From JAEUMG01 sp963805405 (GTDB lineage Bacteria > Pseudomonadota > Alphaproteobacteria > Rhizobiales > Aestuariivirgaceae), in NCBI GenBank assembly GCA_963805405.1, contig CAWDUC010000020.1:1054001-1118000 (forward strand): a stretch of DNA of 64,000 bases, in the 5' to 3' direction. Position numbers and translations under genes: made by a program. The notes under the pieces were generated by a model. It was given only the letters and a program-made list of their open reading frames with translations, searched no databases and was not told the origin of the DNA. Positions within the stretch are counted from its first letter, which is position 1; the number at the start of each line of letters is the position of its first letter. Of the stretch, positions 9,384-18,810 are shown piece by piece.

Positions 9384-9846
9384 TCACCACGGCCAGGGAC
9401 GGCGCATGTAACGTAGATAGGGCGTGCGGATGCCATGGCGGGCATAGAAGCCTTGGAGGCGAGTGTCATCTTCATCCACCATCCAGAAGACCTGGCCCGC
9501 GCCGAGGTCGTCGGCCAGGCGATAGACACCCTTAAGCAGCTCTTCTCCCGCCCCTGCGCCGCGCGCCTGCTCCAGCACGAACAGGTCCTGAAGAAACATG
9601 GTCGAGCCACCGGTCCAGGCAAAGGGTGTCGTGCTGACATTCGCGAAGCCGACAGCCTTGTTGTCGTCTGTTCGGGCGATGAGGGCAGTCAGGCCGCTGT
9701 CCTCACGCATCATGAGGTCCCAGGCTTGCCGCTGTGACCGCGGCGGGCACCGCGCCCTGCATGTAGTCCTGCCAAGCCTGCCAGAGTCGTTCCCAATCCG
9801 TGCGGTCGGCTGACGGTGACCTGCGCGACGGTCAGTGCACCAGCCA
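9384..9846 (-). pseudogene. GNAT-family acetyltransferase, frameshifted twice
   Basis: Three frames join into one 150-residue acetyltransferase. The first gives MAGALTVAQVTVSRP (from 9846). The second gives DRTDWERLWQAWQDYMQGAV. The third gives AWDLMMREDSGLTALIARTDD and runs on to 9384. Breaks fall near 9811 and 9730. The acetyl-CoA site is FVLEQARGAGAGEELLKGVY. The start overlaps the end of mgtE by 15 bases. Length and domain order are normal, so the breaks are probably sequence errors. Confidence 0.65.
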
Positions 9847-11217
9847 TACCGCCGCCAATCCCAGGAAGGCGAAGAAGCCGACGACATCCGTCACAGTCGT
9901 CACGAACACGCCCGACGCAATGGCCGGATCGACGTCGAGACTGTCGAGCGCCAATGGCACGAGAATGCCCGCCAAAGCCGCGGCCAATAGATTGATGATC
10001 ATGGCAGCGGCGATCACGAGACCCAACCCGTCGGAGCCAAACCACCACCAGGCGAAAAGACCCATGATGAGCGCGAAGATGAGTCCGTTGATCAATCCCA
10101 CCGCGGATTCGCGCAGCGTGACTTTCACTGCATTTACCGGGCCGAGATGACGCGTCGCGAGCGCCCGAACCGCGACCGTCATGGTCTGGGTGCCGGCGTT
10201 GCCACCCATCGAAGCGACAATCGGCATCAATACGGCGAGCGCCACCATCTGCTCGATCGTCGCATCGAACCATGAGATGACCCAGGAGGCGAGCACGGCG
10301 GTCGCGAGGTTGAAAAGCAGCCAGAGAAAGCGCGAGCGCGTCGTCTCCCACACGGTGTCGGAGATCGTCTCCTCGCCGCCGACGCCACCCAGATGCAGGA
10401 TGTCTTCTTCCGCCTCTTCCTGGATGATGTCGACGACGTCATCGATCGTGAGCATGCCTACGAGCCGGTTGTCGGCATCGACCACCGCGGCGGAGACGAG
10501 ATTGTATTGCTCGAACTTGTAGGCGACGTCTTCCTGCGGATCGGTGACGTTGAAGACCGTCTGTTCCTCCTCCATCAGTTCTTCGATCTTCCTGGCCGGC
10601 TGGCTGCGGAGGATGCGGCTCACCGGCACAGTGCCAACCAGGTGATAGGTGGGATCGACGACATAGACCTCGACGAAATCTTCCGGCAATTCGCTCTCGG
10701 CGCGGAAATGCTCGATCGCCCTACCTGCCGTCCAGAAAGAGGGAACTGCGACGAATTCCGTCTGCATGAGGCGGCCGGCAGTGTTCTCGGGATAATCGAG
10801 AGCGCGGTTGAGCGCGACGCGATCTTCCTGCGAGACCTTGGCGAGAATCTCATCCTGCTCGGCCTTGTCGAGGTCTTCGATGAGATAGACCGCGTCGTCG
10901 GTATCGAGCTTGTCGATCGCGGAGGCCACAACCTCCGGCGGCAAGGCCTCGATCAATTCGTCGCGAGTGGCCTCATCAAGCTCGGCCAGGGCTTCGACGT
11001 CGAAGCTGCGGCCCAGCATGGCGATGAGGCGCACGCGTTCCGCCTGATCCAACGCCTCGATCAGGTCGGCAAGGTCGGCGGCGTGCAAATCCTCCAGCCG
11101 GGCGCGGATGGCGCGCGGATCTGGATCGGCGAGATCCTGCCTCACCGCTTCGACGAAATCGGGGGCGAGCGAGCCCCATTCGTCGCGGATTGCATTCGCC
11201 GCTTGCGTCTCAGTCAT
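9832..11217 (-). CDS. mgtE: magnesium transporter MgtE
   Basis: A 461-residue homodimeric Mg2+ channel of the inner membrane. The N-terminal superhelical domain (about 20-135) is followed by two CBS domains that sense cytosolic Mg2+ (about 140-265; LVGTVPVSRIL and RLVGMLTIDDVVDII). A long plug helix and five transmembrane helices (from about 290) follow. The pore-forming signatures PIVASMGGNAGTQT and VTDVVGFFAFLGLA are intact. Length is typical. The GNAT gene overlaps its 3' end. No M-box riboswitch is visible in the 73 bases separating it from the divergent cupin gene. Confidence 0.95.
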   Translation of the reverse strand: MTETQAANAIRDEWGSLAPDFVEAVRQDLADPDPRAIRARLEDLHAADLADLIEALDQAERVRLIAMLGRSFDVEALAELDEATRDELIEALPPEVVASAIDKLDTDDAVYLIEDLDKAEQDEILAKVSQEDRVALNRALDYPENTAGRLMQTEFVAVPSFWTAGRAIEHFRAESELPEDFVEVYVVDPTYHLVGTVPVSRILRSQPARKIEELMEEEQTVFNVTDPQEDVAYKFEQYNLVSAAVVDADNRLVGMLTIDDVVDIIQEEAEEDILHLGGVGGEETISDTVWETTRSRFLWLLFNLATAVLASWVISWFDATIEQMVALAVLMPIVASMGGNAGTQTMTVAVRALATRHLGPVNAVKVTLRESAVGLINGLIFALIMGLFAWWWFGSDGLGLVIAAAMIINLLAAALAGILVPLALDSLDVDPAIASGVFVTTVTDVVGFFAFLGLAAVWLVH

Positions 11218-11290
11218 GCCGCTTCCGATTGCGCAGATGTGCCGCTCCGTGTCACAGTTTTAAGGTCCGCACGCAAGACCCGGAGCGCCC

Positions 11291-11650
11291 ATGGACAAGA
11301 TCAAATCGTCTGACCGTCTCGTTGCCAATATCAAGTCGACACAGTTCAAGCCGTTCGACATCGATGGCGAAACCGTGCCGGGCCAGAGCTATCTGCAGCT
11401 CGACGAGACGTTCCCGGAAGGCACGGGATTTCATATCTACCGGATGGCGCCTGGTTCGGCGAGCCAGCCGCATGAGCACACATGCCACGAGCAGTTCCTC
11501 GTTCTCGACGGCGAAGTCATCGATCACGACGGCTATGTCTACAAGGCCGGCGATTTCGTGCTCTTGAAGGAAGGCACGATCCATAATTCGCGCACCGAGA
11601 CGGGCGCGACGCTTGCCGTCTTCGTCCGCATGGCAGAACGGAATCTGTAG
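11291..11650 (+). CDS. single-domain cupin protein
   Basis: A 119-residue cytosolic beta-barrel protein. Cupin motif 1 is seen as PHEHTCHEQFLVLDGEVI (metal ligands His, His, Glu), and motif 2 as AGDFVLLKEGTIHNSRT (ligand His). The substrate is unknown. Such small cupins act as sensors, isomerases or dioxygenases. It is divergent from mgtE and is followed by a DMT transporter 24 bases later, so the two are probably co-transcribed. Confidence 0.85.
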   Translation: MDKIKSSDRLVANIKSTQFKPFDIDGETVPGQSYLQLDETFPEGTGFHIYRMAPGSASQPHEHTCHEQFLVLDGEVIDHDGYVYKAGDFVLLKEGTIHNSRTETGATLAVFVRMAERNL

Positions 11651-11674
11651 CGTTCGTTTGCAGCAGCTCCTGCC

Positions 11675-12568
11675 ATGAAAACCGAAACCCTCGCCAAGAT
11701 CGCCTGCGCCTATTCAGGCATGGTGTGGGGCCTGTTCTGGATTCCATTGCGCACGCTGGAAGGCGCGGGCATCAACGGTCTGTGGGCAACGCTCGTCTTC
11801 TACACTGCGCCCCTCATCCTTGCGGCGCCCGTGCTCATCTGGCGCTGGCGCGAAGTCGTTGCCGGCGGCATCGGCCTGCAACTAACCGGCATCATCGCCG
11901 CCTTTGGCCTCGTGCTCTATTCGGTCTCGGTCCTTTATACCGACATCGTCAAGGCGATCCTGCTGTTCTATCTGACCCCTATCTGGAGCACGTTGCTGGG
12001 CCGCGTCGTGCTGGGCGAGACGATCACACCCGTGCGCTGGCTTGCCATGGCGCTCGGCATCATCGGCATCGTCGTGATCTTCGGCCTGGATAGCGGCCTG
12101 CCCATACCGCGCAATATCGGCGACTGGCTGGCGCTTACGTCTGGAATCATGTGGGCCATTACTGCAGTGCGAATCCGGCGCGAGACCAACAACGCAATCG
12201 AACTCAGCAATGTGAATTTCCTTTGGTCATTCCTGTTTGCGCTTGGCTTCCTGCTGGTTGCGAACCAGATACCCATGCCCGATTGGGAAATGGCGCTCCC
12301 ATCGCTGCCGTGGTGGATGATCCTGATGCTGCTGGCGATCGTATCGGGCCCCGTCACATCGATCTGGGGGGCCAAATATCTGAGCCCTGGCGTCGTCGGC
12401 CTGTTGTTCATGACGGAAATCAGCGTCGGCGCGGTGACCGCGGCGCTGTGGTCCGGCGAGCCCTTCGGCTGGCGCGAAGTGATCGGCATCCTGCTCATTT
12501 CGAGCGCCGGAGTCCTTGAAAGCCTGTGGGAATTGTGGCGCGACCGGAAGCGCCCGGCGGCGATCTAG
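11675..12568 (+). CDS. EamA/DMT-family transporter
   Basis: A 297-residue membrane protein with ten predicted helices in two EamA repeats, beginning KIACAYSGMVWGLFWIPLRT. It is not a close copy of the DMT gene at 6542-7456. It probably exports a metabolite. The cupin gene upstream shares its transcript, but that does not reveal the substrate. It ends with a short charged tail after the last helix. Confidence 0.88.
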   Translation: MKTETLAKIACAYSGMVWGLFWIPLRTLEGAGINGLWATLVFYTAPLILAAPVLIWRWREVVAGGIGLQLTGIIAAFGLVLYSVSVLYTDIVKAILLFYLTPIWSTLLGRVVLGETITPVRWLAMALGIIGIVVIFGLDSGLPIPRNIGDWLALTSGIMWAITAVRIRRETNNAIELSNVNFLWSFLFALGFLLVANQIPMPDWEMALPSLPWWMILMLLAIVSGPVTSIWGAKYLSPGVVGLLFMTEISVGAVTAALWSGEPFGWREVIGILLISSAGVLESLWELWRDRKRPAAI

Positions 12569-12570
12569 AC

Positions 12571-12777
12571 TCAGGCGGCGAGTTTGACCGGTTGGCCGGC
12601 GTCTAGAAGAAAAGTGAGGATGGTGTGGTCGGCGGCTTCGTCGGCGCCCAATCCGACAGCCTCGCAATCCGTCAGGGCAAGCTCGACGGCATCGTGGGTC
12701 TCTTCGCCAGCGATGCCGAACGCTTCAAGCCAATCTGAGACATAGTCACTGCACGCATGATGCCGGGAGAGAATCAT
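12571..12777 (-). CDS. small acidic hypothetical protein, 68 aa
   Basis: A 68-residue acidic protein (HACSDYVSDWLEAFGIAGEE...) with no recognised domain and no membrane segment. It converges with the DMT transporter, whose stop lies two bases away. Codon use is ordinary for this genome, which is the main support for it being real. Confidence 0.45.
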   Translation of the reverse strand: MILSRHHACSDYVSDWLEAFGIAGEETHDAVELALTDCEAVGLGADEAADHTILTFLLDAGQPVKLAA

Positions 12778-12867
12778 CAGCGGGGATCCTGATGTGGTGG
12801 TACGTCAATAATACCTCGAATGGCGCCGAAACTGTGTCGCGGTTGGGACAACTTATTGACTAATAAG

Positions 12868-13293
12868 CTATTGGGCGCCCGCTTCCTCGATTAGCCGTTT
12901 CACGACGTAGTCCTGGTTTTCGCGCATTTCGTCTTCTGCCGCTTTCGCCTGCGGGCAGTCGAGCAAGCGGTCGATCGCCTCCTCGCCATTGCCGGCCAGC
13001 GCCGCCTTCCGGGCGCTGAGATAAGCAAAAGAAGAGCCCCGCGGCTTGCGCTTCGCCTTCTTAGCCGGCTTCGGCTTTGGAGTAGCAGTCGCCTGGTCCT
13101 TATCGCCTTCAGCCTGCTGCGCGGCGCCAGGAGGTTGGGCGGCACCGAGATCCGGCAACGCCGGCGCCCCTGCCCGCTGATCGGAATCGGCGCGGCAGGC
13201 ATGGAGTATCTCATCGATCGAATTGGCCCACGCCGTCTCCCCCGGCAAGGCCGCGAAGAGCGCGATCAGGATGATTGGAAATGCACCCTTCAT
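12868..13293 (-). CDS. secreted hypothetical protein
   Basis: A 141-residue protein with a signal peptide (residues 1-23, ending LPGETAWA) and a helical segment containing a cysteine (ILHACRAD). A lysine/proline/alanine-rich linker follows (about 60-88), then a C-terminal helical part with a second cysteine (LLDCPQAK). Family unknown. The linker resembles periplasmic spacer regions. It stands alone between the acidic hypothetical and the PRISE reductase. Confidence 0.6.
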   Translation of the reverse strand: MKGAFPIILIALFAALPGETAWANSIDEILHACRADSDQRAGAPALPDLGAAQPPGAAQQAEGDKDQATATPKPKPAKKAKRKPRGSSFAYLSARKAALAGNGEEAIDRLLDCPQAKAAEDEMRENQDYVVKRLIEEAGAQ

Positions 13294-13325
13294 GCCAAGA
13301 TCCCCAGGCGCGAGGCGCCCCGTGT

Positions 13326-14387
13326 TCAGGGAATGTAGCGATCCTGCCGCAGCCGATCAAAGGCGTCGGTGAAGGACTTGACCGAGTCCTGATATTCGAG
13401 AAAGCCCAAGTCGCGGCTCTTGGTCATCGCGGCGAAAGTTTCCAATTCGCGACCGAGGTCGAGGTCGGTGTGCCACCAGGATGCGATTTGATCGATCGGC
13501 ACGTCTTTCAACCCATGCTTGGCGACGATCTTGTTCCAGATCGGGCCGGCGTCCTTCATCACCGTTTCCAGGGGCTGGGCATGCCCCGGATAGTCGCCAG
13601 GCTTAAGGCCGAAATAAGCGGCAAGCTTCGGCCATAGCCAGTTCCAGCGAAAGACCTCGCCATTGACGACATTGAAGGCCTGATCGGCGCCGTTCGGGCT
13701 CGTCGCGGCCCAAGCCATGTGTTTGGCCATGATGCGCCCGTCGGTGATGTCGACGACGCCCGCATATTGGCCGGGCGAGCCCGGAAAGACGAAAGGCATT
13801 CCGGCTTCCCGGCAGATCGTCGCGTAGGCGGCCAATGTCGAGGCCATGTTCATGGCATTGCCGACCGCGTAGCCGATCAGCGTGTGCGGGCGATGGACCG
13901 ACCAGGTGAAGCTCTGCCGCTTCGCCGCGGCAAACACGGCATCCTCCTGGACGTAGTAGAAATTTGGATAATCGAGGCGCGGCTGCTCTTCTCGGAAAGG
14001 GGTGATCGGCTTGTTTTTCGCATAGGCCTCGAAGGGACCCATATAGTGCTTCAAGCCGGTGGCGAGCGCGACGTGCTGGACCTTCTTGCCGTCTATGGCG
14101 GCCATGAGGTTCTCAACCATGGCGCCGTTCACCGCGCAGTTTTCGGCCTCCGTCGCCTGACGCGACCAGGTGGTGATGAAGACATGCGTGGCCGGGACGG
14201 ATGCGAGCGCAGCGCGCAATGCATCAGCGTCGAGCAGATCGGCCGCGATGTGTTTCACGCCCTTCGGCAGATTGCCGACATGGCGGGAAATGCCGCTTAC
14301 CTCCCAACCGCCCATTTGCAACAATTCTTCGGCCATGTGGCGGCCGATAATGCCGCTAACACCGGCGATCAATGCGTGTTTGGTCAC
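13326..14387 (-). CDS. NAD(P)-dependent reductase, PRISE/5-beta-reductase-like SDR
   Basis: A 353-residue extended short-chain dehydrogenase. The nucleotide-binding turn is ALIAGVSGIIGRHMAEEL (residues 5-22). NFYYVQEDAVF (about 146-156) carries the catalytic tyrosine of the PRISE subgroup (progesterone 5-beta-reductase/iridoid synthase-like), together with the conserved lysine earlier (GLKHYMGPFEAYAKNKP). The family reduces activated C=C bonds of enones. The bacterial substrate is unknown. Its start codon lies 35 bases from the left end of the genomic island, so it is the first chromosomal gene outside it. Confidence 0.8.
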   Translation of the reverse strand: MTKHALIAGVSGIIGRHMAEELLQMGGWEVSGISRHVGNLPKGVKHIAADLLDADALRAALASVPATHVFITTWSRQATEAENCAVNGAMVENLMAAIDGKKVQHVALATGLKHYMGPFEAYAKNKPITPFREEQPRLDYPNFYYVQEDAVFAAAKRQSFTWSVHRPHTLIGYAVGNAMNMASTLAAYATICREAGMPFVFPGSPGQYAGVVDITDGRIMAKHMAWAATSPNGADQAFNVVNGEVFRWNWLWPKLAAYFGLKPGDYPGHAQPLETVMKDAGPIWNKIVAKHGLKDVPIDQIASWWHTDLDLGRELETFAAMTKSRDLGFLEYQDSVKSFTDAFDRLRQDRYIP

Positions 14388-14402
14388 TGAAAACTCTCTT
14401 CT

Positions 14403-14420
14403 CGCGACACGAATGTCGCG
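14403..14420 (-). terminator. hairpin next to the island end, probable original tRNA-Leu terminator
   Basis: CGCGACA (14403-14409) and TGTCGCG (14414-14420) form a perfect 7-bp stem with a 4-base loop. Read on the minus strand it begins one base after the CCA end of the partial tRNA repeat and is followed by AGAAGAGAGTTTTC. This is where a terminator for the tRNA-Leu gene would sit before the island separated the two. Confidence 0.55.
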
Positions 14421-14421
14421 T

Positions 14422-14441
14422 TGGTGCGGCCAAGAGGACTC
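14422..14441 (-). repeat. attachment-site repeat (distal copy), 20 bp
   Basis: TGGTGCGGCCAAGAGGACTC is identical to 35140-35159, the 3' end of tRNA-Leu (CCA, discriminator, acceptor strand, start of the T arm). The match stops on both sides (T versus C at the left, C versus G at the right). It has the same orientation as the tRNA, as expected of the distal att copy of an element that integrated at the tRNA 3' end. Confidence 0.8.
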
Positions 14442-14664
14442 CGCACGTTACAACGTTTTTCTCAACAATATCAAAAACCTTGTAAAACAAGCTCTATCGG
14501 GTCTCTGGCAATTACCGTCGGCCATATCTTTTGAAGCGTTGCCGGTAGCAGGTGAGCCAAATAGCGGCGCTCGCATACAGAGCGGGGCGTGAAGTGCAAT
14601 CTACAGCAGGGATATCAATATGGACGACTTCTATCATGTGTCGGTCGAGGAACATTGTGTCTGC

Positions 14665-14868
14665 TCAAGTGAGTTTCTTTTCTGACAGCGGATTGCCATC
14701 GTCTGGGCGGGCGGCAAACCATCGGGTCGCGCATGTTTCTGCGCAAAAAGGCCGTTCTGGAGCACGATCGTCCCGCCACCTTCTGCGGGGTAGCATCTGT
14801 CCGCAGAACGAGCAATTGACGACGCGTGTCTGATACCATGCCAGCCTGAGGGGCACCATCTCGCTCAT
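14665..14868 (-). CDS. small zinc-ribbon-like protein downstream of hyuB (copy 1)
   Basis: A 67-residue protein with paired cysteines C19-x2-C22 and C42-x3-C46, probably binding one zinc. The first pair sits in NCSFCGQMLPRRRW. It resembles the 67-residue protein at 27948-28151 (YCDVCGRLIPRRSW, then a CxxxC pair at nearly the same spacing), and both lie directly after a hyuB gene. That makes it a likely accessory subunit of the HyuA-HyuB enzyme, loosely analogous to the small gamma subunit of acetone carboxylase, though I see no clear homology to it. The ATG at 14868 has a GGGAGA ribosome-binding site. A longer frame up to 15045 overlaps hyuB1 and is not conserved. Confidence 0.65.
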   Translation of the reverse strand: MSEMVPLRLAWYQTRVVNCSFCGQMLPRRRWRDDRAPERPFCAETCATRWFAARPDDGNPLSEKKLT

Positions 14869-14932
14869 AGCAGAATCTCCCTCAAAGCCCTCGTCGCTCG
14901 TTCGTCCACGCTTGCCGCGCCCTGCCCTCCAT

Positions 14933-16645
14933 TTACGACCACGCGGTATAGTTCGCGGGCCGCTTGACAGAGACAGCACCGACACAAACGTCTTGTGCGA
15001 CGAACTCGGGTGCGCGATCCAAGGGTGACCCGTATCCACCTCCACCGGGACTGTCGATCAGCACCTCGTCGCCCTCCTTCAACACCACGTTGGTGAATTT
15101 CGAAGCGCTGATCTTCCCGAACGCCTCGGCGAAGGTGCGGAACTTCGAATCGCCGACGCGCCGAATGAGAACCCGCGCATTGTCGCCTTCCAGACCGCCG
15201 AACAAGCCCCAGGGGTGCGATTCAGTACGGTCGAATAGCGCGGAGACGCGCATCTCCGGAGCGCGAATTGTAAATATGCGACGTGTGCCTCGCCCGCCAC
15301 GAGTGCGGCCGGCTCCCCCCGAATCCGTGCGGAGCGCGTAGCATTCGTGCAGCAACGGATAACGCGTCTCGAGGATTTCAACCGGCGTATTCTGGCAGTT
15401 ACCGTGCGGGACGCATTGGCTTTCATTGCCATCGGTGGAAAACCGCCCGCCCCAGCCAATACCTTCAAAATGATAGTGGGCATAGTAGTCTCCCGTATCA
15501 GGATGCACGCCGCCGAACAGGAAGTTGCAGGAAGAACCGCCTCCGGCGGCCGCGACGCGCTCGGGCAATGCTTGCGAGAGGGCGCCGCCTTCAATCATGT
15601 CCAACAAGCGGGGGTGCGTTTCGGTCTGCCCGCCGACGCTTGGGCCAGGGTACGCCACATTCACCGCGCTGCCAGGGGGTGCTACGATGGTGATCGGCCG
15701 GTAGGTGCCGCCGTTTCGAGGCACGTGAGGCCCGATCAGCTGGAAGATCGCGTTGTAGGCTGCCGAGGCCGCGACAACATAAGTTGTGTTGATCGGCCCC
15801 TTGGTCTGCGGCGCAGTGCCGGTGTAGTCGACGAGGACCTCGTCGCCGGCAATTGTTACCGCTACGCGGAAGATGATTGGGCCTTCCCCGGTGCCGTCAT
15901 CGTCCATACGGTCCTCGAATGAGAAAGTGCCGTTCGGAAGACCTCGAATAGCTGTGCGCACCCAACGCTCGGCGTGATCGCACAGCTCCTTGGTTGCGGC
16001 CTCAAATCGCTCCACGCCATAGCGATCGATGAGCGCCACCATGCGCCGATCGCCCGTATGCAGTGCGCCAAGCATCGCGTGAAAATCGCCCCAGCTGGTG
16101 TCAGGGGTGCGGTGATTTGACAGGAGAATCCGCCACACATCCTTAACATATTCCCCGCGCCGCATCAGATGAACCGGCGGGATGCGGAGACCTTCCTGGA
16201 ACACGTCGACGGCATCCGCGGCGAACGATCCAACCGCCATGCCGCCGATCTCGGAAACGTGGGCCACAACGCCAGTAAAGCCGACGAGCTTGCCGCCGTG
16301 AAAAATCGGCCGCACGAGCGTGTGTTCCGGCAAGTGAGCGCAGCCGCGATAGGGGTCGTTCATGGCAACCACATCGCCTGGCTCGAAGGTGTCCAAGCCC
16401 ACCTCTTCGAGCAGCCAGCGCATGCCGAACAGACCAGGTGCTATCAGCGCCGGGTTCATCTCGGCCTGCCCAATCAATTCGCCGTGACGGTCGAACATGA
16501 CGCAGGTGAAATCGAGACCTTCGTTGAAGATGGGCGAATAGGCCGTCCGCCGCATCGCCGCCGCCATCTCCATGCACACCGTACCGATGGCGTTGTCGAT
16601 CACCGTCAGCGTGACCTGATCCAGCTCCGACTTTGGCTCGCTCAT
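14933..16645 (-). CDS. hydantoinase B/oxoprolinase-type subunit (HyuB1)
   Basis: A 570-residue HyuB-family protein, the beta subunit of ATP-dependent enzymes that either open cyclic amides (N-methylhydantoinase, 5-oxoprolinase) or carboxylate ketones (acetone and acetophenone carboxylases). Family signatures are intact: IFNEGLDFTCVMFDRHGELI (about 39-58), AMNDPYRGCAHLPEHTLV, FTGVVAHVSEIGG, NCQNTPVEILETRYPLL and the glycine-rich end DSPGGGGYGSPL. Its ATG at 16645 overlaps the hyuA1 stop (ATGA), so the subunits are translationally coupled. The actual reaction cannot be told from sequence. The small zinc protein follows 64 bases downstream. Confidence 0.88.
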   Translation of the reverse strand: MSEPKSELDQVTLTVIDNAIGTVCMEMAAAMRRTAYSPIFNEGLDFTCVMFDRHGELIGQAEMNPALIAPGLFGMRWLLEEVGLDTFEPGDVVAMNDPYRGCAHLPEHTLVRPIFHGGKLVGFTGVVAHVSEIGGMAVGSFAADAVDVFQEGLRIPPVHLMRRGEYVKDVWRILLSNHRTPDTSWGDFHAMLGALHTGDRRMVALIDRYGVERFEAATKELCDHAERWVRTAIRGLPNGTFSFEDRMDDDGTGEGPIIFRVAVTIAGDEVLVDYTGTAPQTKGPINTTYVVAASAAYNAIFQLIGPHVPRNGGTYRPITIVAPPGSAVNVAYPGPSVGGQTETHPRLLDMIEGGALSQALPERVAAAGGGSSCNFLFGGVHPDTGDYYAHYHFEGIGWGGRFSTDGNESQCVPHGNCQNTPVEILETRYPLLHECYALRTDSGGAGRTRGGRGTRRIFTIRAPEMRVSALFDRTESHPWGLFGGLEGDNARVLIRRVGDSKFRTFAEAFGKISASKFTNVVLKEGDEVLIDSPGGGGYGSPLDRAPEFVAQDVCVGAVSVKRPANYTAWS

Positions 16646-18682
16646 TGGCGTGGCTCCAACAGGAGAGTATCGGCGGTTGCAACGCGCGCAATGTATCCGG
16701 GCGGCACGAGCGTGGTCGATGTCGTCTCGGCGACAATCGCTGGTCCCTCTACAATGTCGCCATGCTTGAGGTTGCCGCGTGCAACGATGCGCGTATCGAG
16801 CCAACCGGATCCGCGAAACACGACCGGGCGGATCGCATCAGGCTGCCGCGCCGTGGGCGGCGCACTCAGCTTGAGCTCCCATGGGGTCCCCATTGCCGTC
16901 AAACCAAAGTGAATGAGTTCGAGCGCGTGTTCCCGCAAGGCATAGCCATAGATTTCCTCGTGGCGCGCGTGGAAGCGACCCACCAATTCAGATACGCTCA
17001 TCGGCGTGATCGGACCGTCGGACAGTGGGATTTCCTGCTCGAAGTTCTGTCCTTGATAGCGGAGTGAAACCGATCTCACGAATGCCGGATCAGAAACGCC
17101 CTCGCCCTGCAGTTCGGCACGCGCACTTGCAGCCATGCGGGCAAAGGCATCCTCGACGACCTTGAAGTCGACAGCCGTGGAGCGAAATGGCCGCGTCCAG
17201 CGCCGATCGACGCGCGGGGTTGCGAGCATGGCGCCCAATGCAGAGACCGTCCCCGGATGTGGCGGAACCACGACGGTTTTGATGCCAAGAACTCTCGGCC
17301 ACCGCCACCGCATGGAGAGGACCTGCTCCGCCAAAGGCCAGCAATGCGAAGTCCCTGACATCCAATCCGCGTTCCACGGTAATCATGCGGATCGCGTTGG
17401 CCATGTTTTCGGCCGCGATGTCGAGGATCGCCAAGGCAGTCTCCTCGCGCTGCAGCCCCACGCTTGCGGCAAGCTCGCTTATGCTCCGAAGGGCCAACTC
17501 GGGCTCGAGTCGCAGGGCACCGCCGAGGAAAAACTCCGCATCAAGACGGCCGATCACCAGGTTAGCATCCGTCACCGTGGGCGCGGTGCCGCCGCGCCCA
17601 TAGCATGCCGGCCCTGGATCTGCACCCGCGCTTGCCGGTCCAACTGAAAGGCGCCCGCCCGGGTCGATGGCCGCGATCGATGAACCGCCGGCGCCAATCG
17701 TGTGGATATCGACAATCGGTGTAGCGACGGGCAAACCGAATTCGATCTCAAACTCCGAACCAAATGTGATCTCTCCGTCCTGTACAAGCCCGACATCGGC
17801 GCTCGTACCGCCCATGTCTAGGCTGATCGCATGCTTCAAGCCGAGCAGGCGTGCGTAATGGCGGGCGGCGATCATGCCCCCTGCGAGCCCTGACAGGATC
17901 AGATCGATCGGACGGTCGGCTGCGGCGCCGGCACTGACGCGTCCGCCATTCGACTTCATCAGGGTCAGCGGAGCCTGCACTCCGGCGTTCGCGACCTCGG
18001 CGGCACAGTTCACCGCGAAAGGAGCAACGATCGGTTTCAGGAAGGCGTCGACGGAGACTGTCGTGCCACGCTCGTATTCCCTCCACACTGGGGACACCAG
18101 ATGGCTGAGGGAACATGGCACGTGGGGAAATCGCTCTTTGAGAAAGGCGCCGACCTGCTCCTCATGCGCCGGATTGGCGAAGCTGCACAGAAAATTGACT
18201 GCGATGCTCCAGGGCGCCTTCGGATCGACCGCAAGTCGTTTCTCGATTGCGGCGTCGAGCTTCTCCAACTCCGCGGTATCGACCGCGCGGACAACGCGGC
18301 CCGAGGCATCTATGCGCTCGGCAACGCCGATGCAGTCCTCCCGAAAGCAGAAGGGCTTGGGCTTCTGCCATTGCAGGTCATACAGATGCTTGCGCTGGAT
18401 GCGCTGGATGAACGGCACATCCTCAAATCCGCAGGTCGTGATGTAGATGACGCGGGCGCCCCGACGCTGCAGGATGGCGTTGGTTCCAACTGTGGTGCCA
18501 AGCGTCAACGTGGAAACGCGCGCCGGATCGACAGCAGACGCGAGAATCGCATCGAGGACTGCCTTCCAAGGCCGGCCCGGCGTCGAGGATACTTTCGCAA
18601 TATCGATGCGCCCCGTAGCGGGATCTCCGATGACCAAGTCGGTGAACGTGCCGCCCGTGTCGATGCCCAAAACGACAGCCAT
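16642..18682 (-). pseudogene. hydantoinase A/oxoprolinase-type subunit (HyuA1), one frameshift
   Basis: The alpha subunit, about 680 residues, with an actin-like ATPase core that activates the substrate by phosphorylation. The N-terminal phosphate loop GIDTGGTFTDLV (near residue 6) and the second one ISLDMGGTSADVGLV are intact. After LLAFGGAGPLHAVAVA the frame shifts near 17296 and continues as VLGIKTVVVPPHPGTVSALG to the stop at 16642. Removing one G restores the family sequence, so the break is likely an error. The ATG at 18682 is preceded by GGGGAGGG. A LacI-type operator and promoter lie 65-95 bases upstream. Confidence 0.82.
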
Positions 18683-18746
18683 CAAACGACCCTCCCCGGC
18701 AATCTCGGCACCCGCCAAGTGTCGCATTTTCTATGTCATTAGCCTT

Positions 18747-18775
18747 TGTATAACGTTAAAGTGAATTAGTGTCAA
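18747..18775 (-). promoter_or_regulatory. hyuA1 promoter with overlapping LacI-type operator
   Basis: On the minus strand TTGACA (18775-18770), a 17-base spacer and TATACA (18752-18747) make a strong sigma-70-type promoter. The operator TATAACGTTAAA (18749-18760) covers its -10 element and part of the spacer. A bound repressor would block polymerase. It lies 65 bases upstream of the hyuA1 start. Confidence 0.7.
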
Positions 18776-18810
18776 TGCGCGATCGAGAGATCAGTCCGGA
18801 GATCCTATGG

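Noticed and set aside
10393..11313. Plus-strand frame of 306 codons
   Set aside because: Antisense to mgtE, whose motifs are complete.
14446..14457. Additional LacI operator around AACGTT near the island's left end
   Set aside because: The bases flanking AACGTT do not match the consensus (TTAC before, TTTC after) and no gene starts there in the right direction.
14552..14833. Plus-strand frame at the left end of the island
   Set aside because: Overlaps the small zinc protein on the opposite strand, which has conserved cysteines, a paralogue and a good ribosome-binding site.
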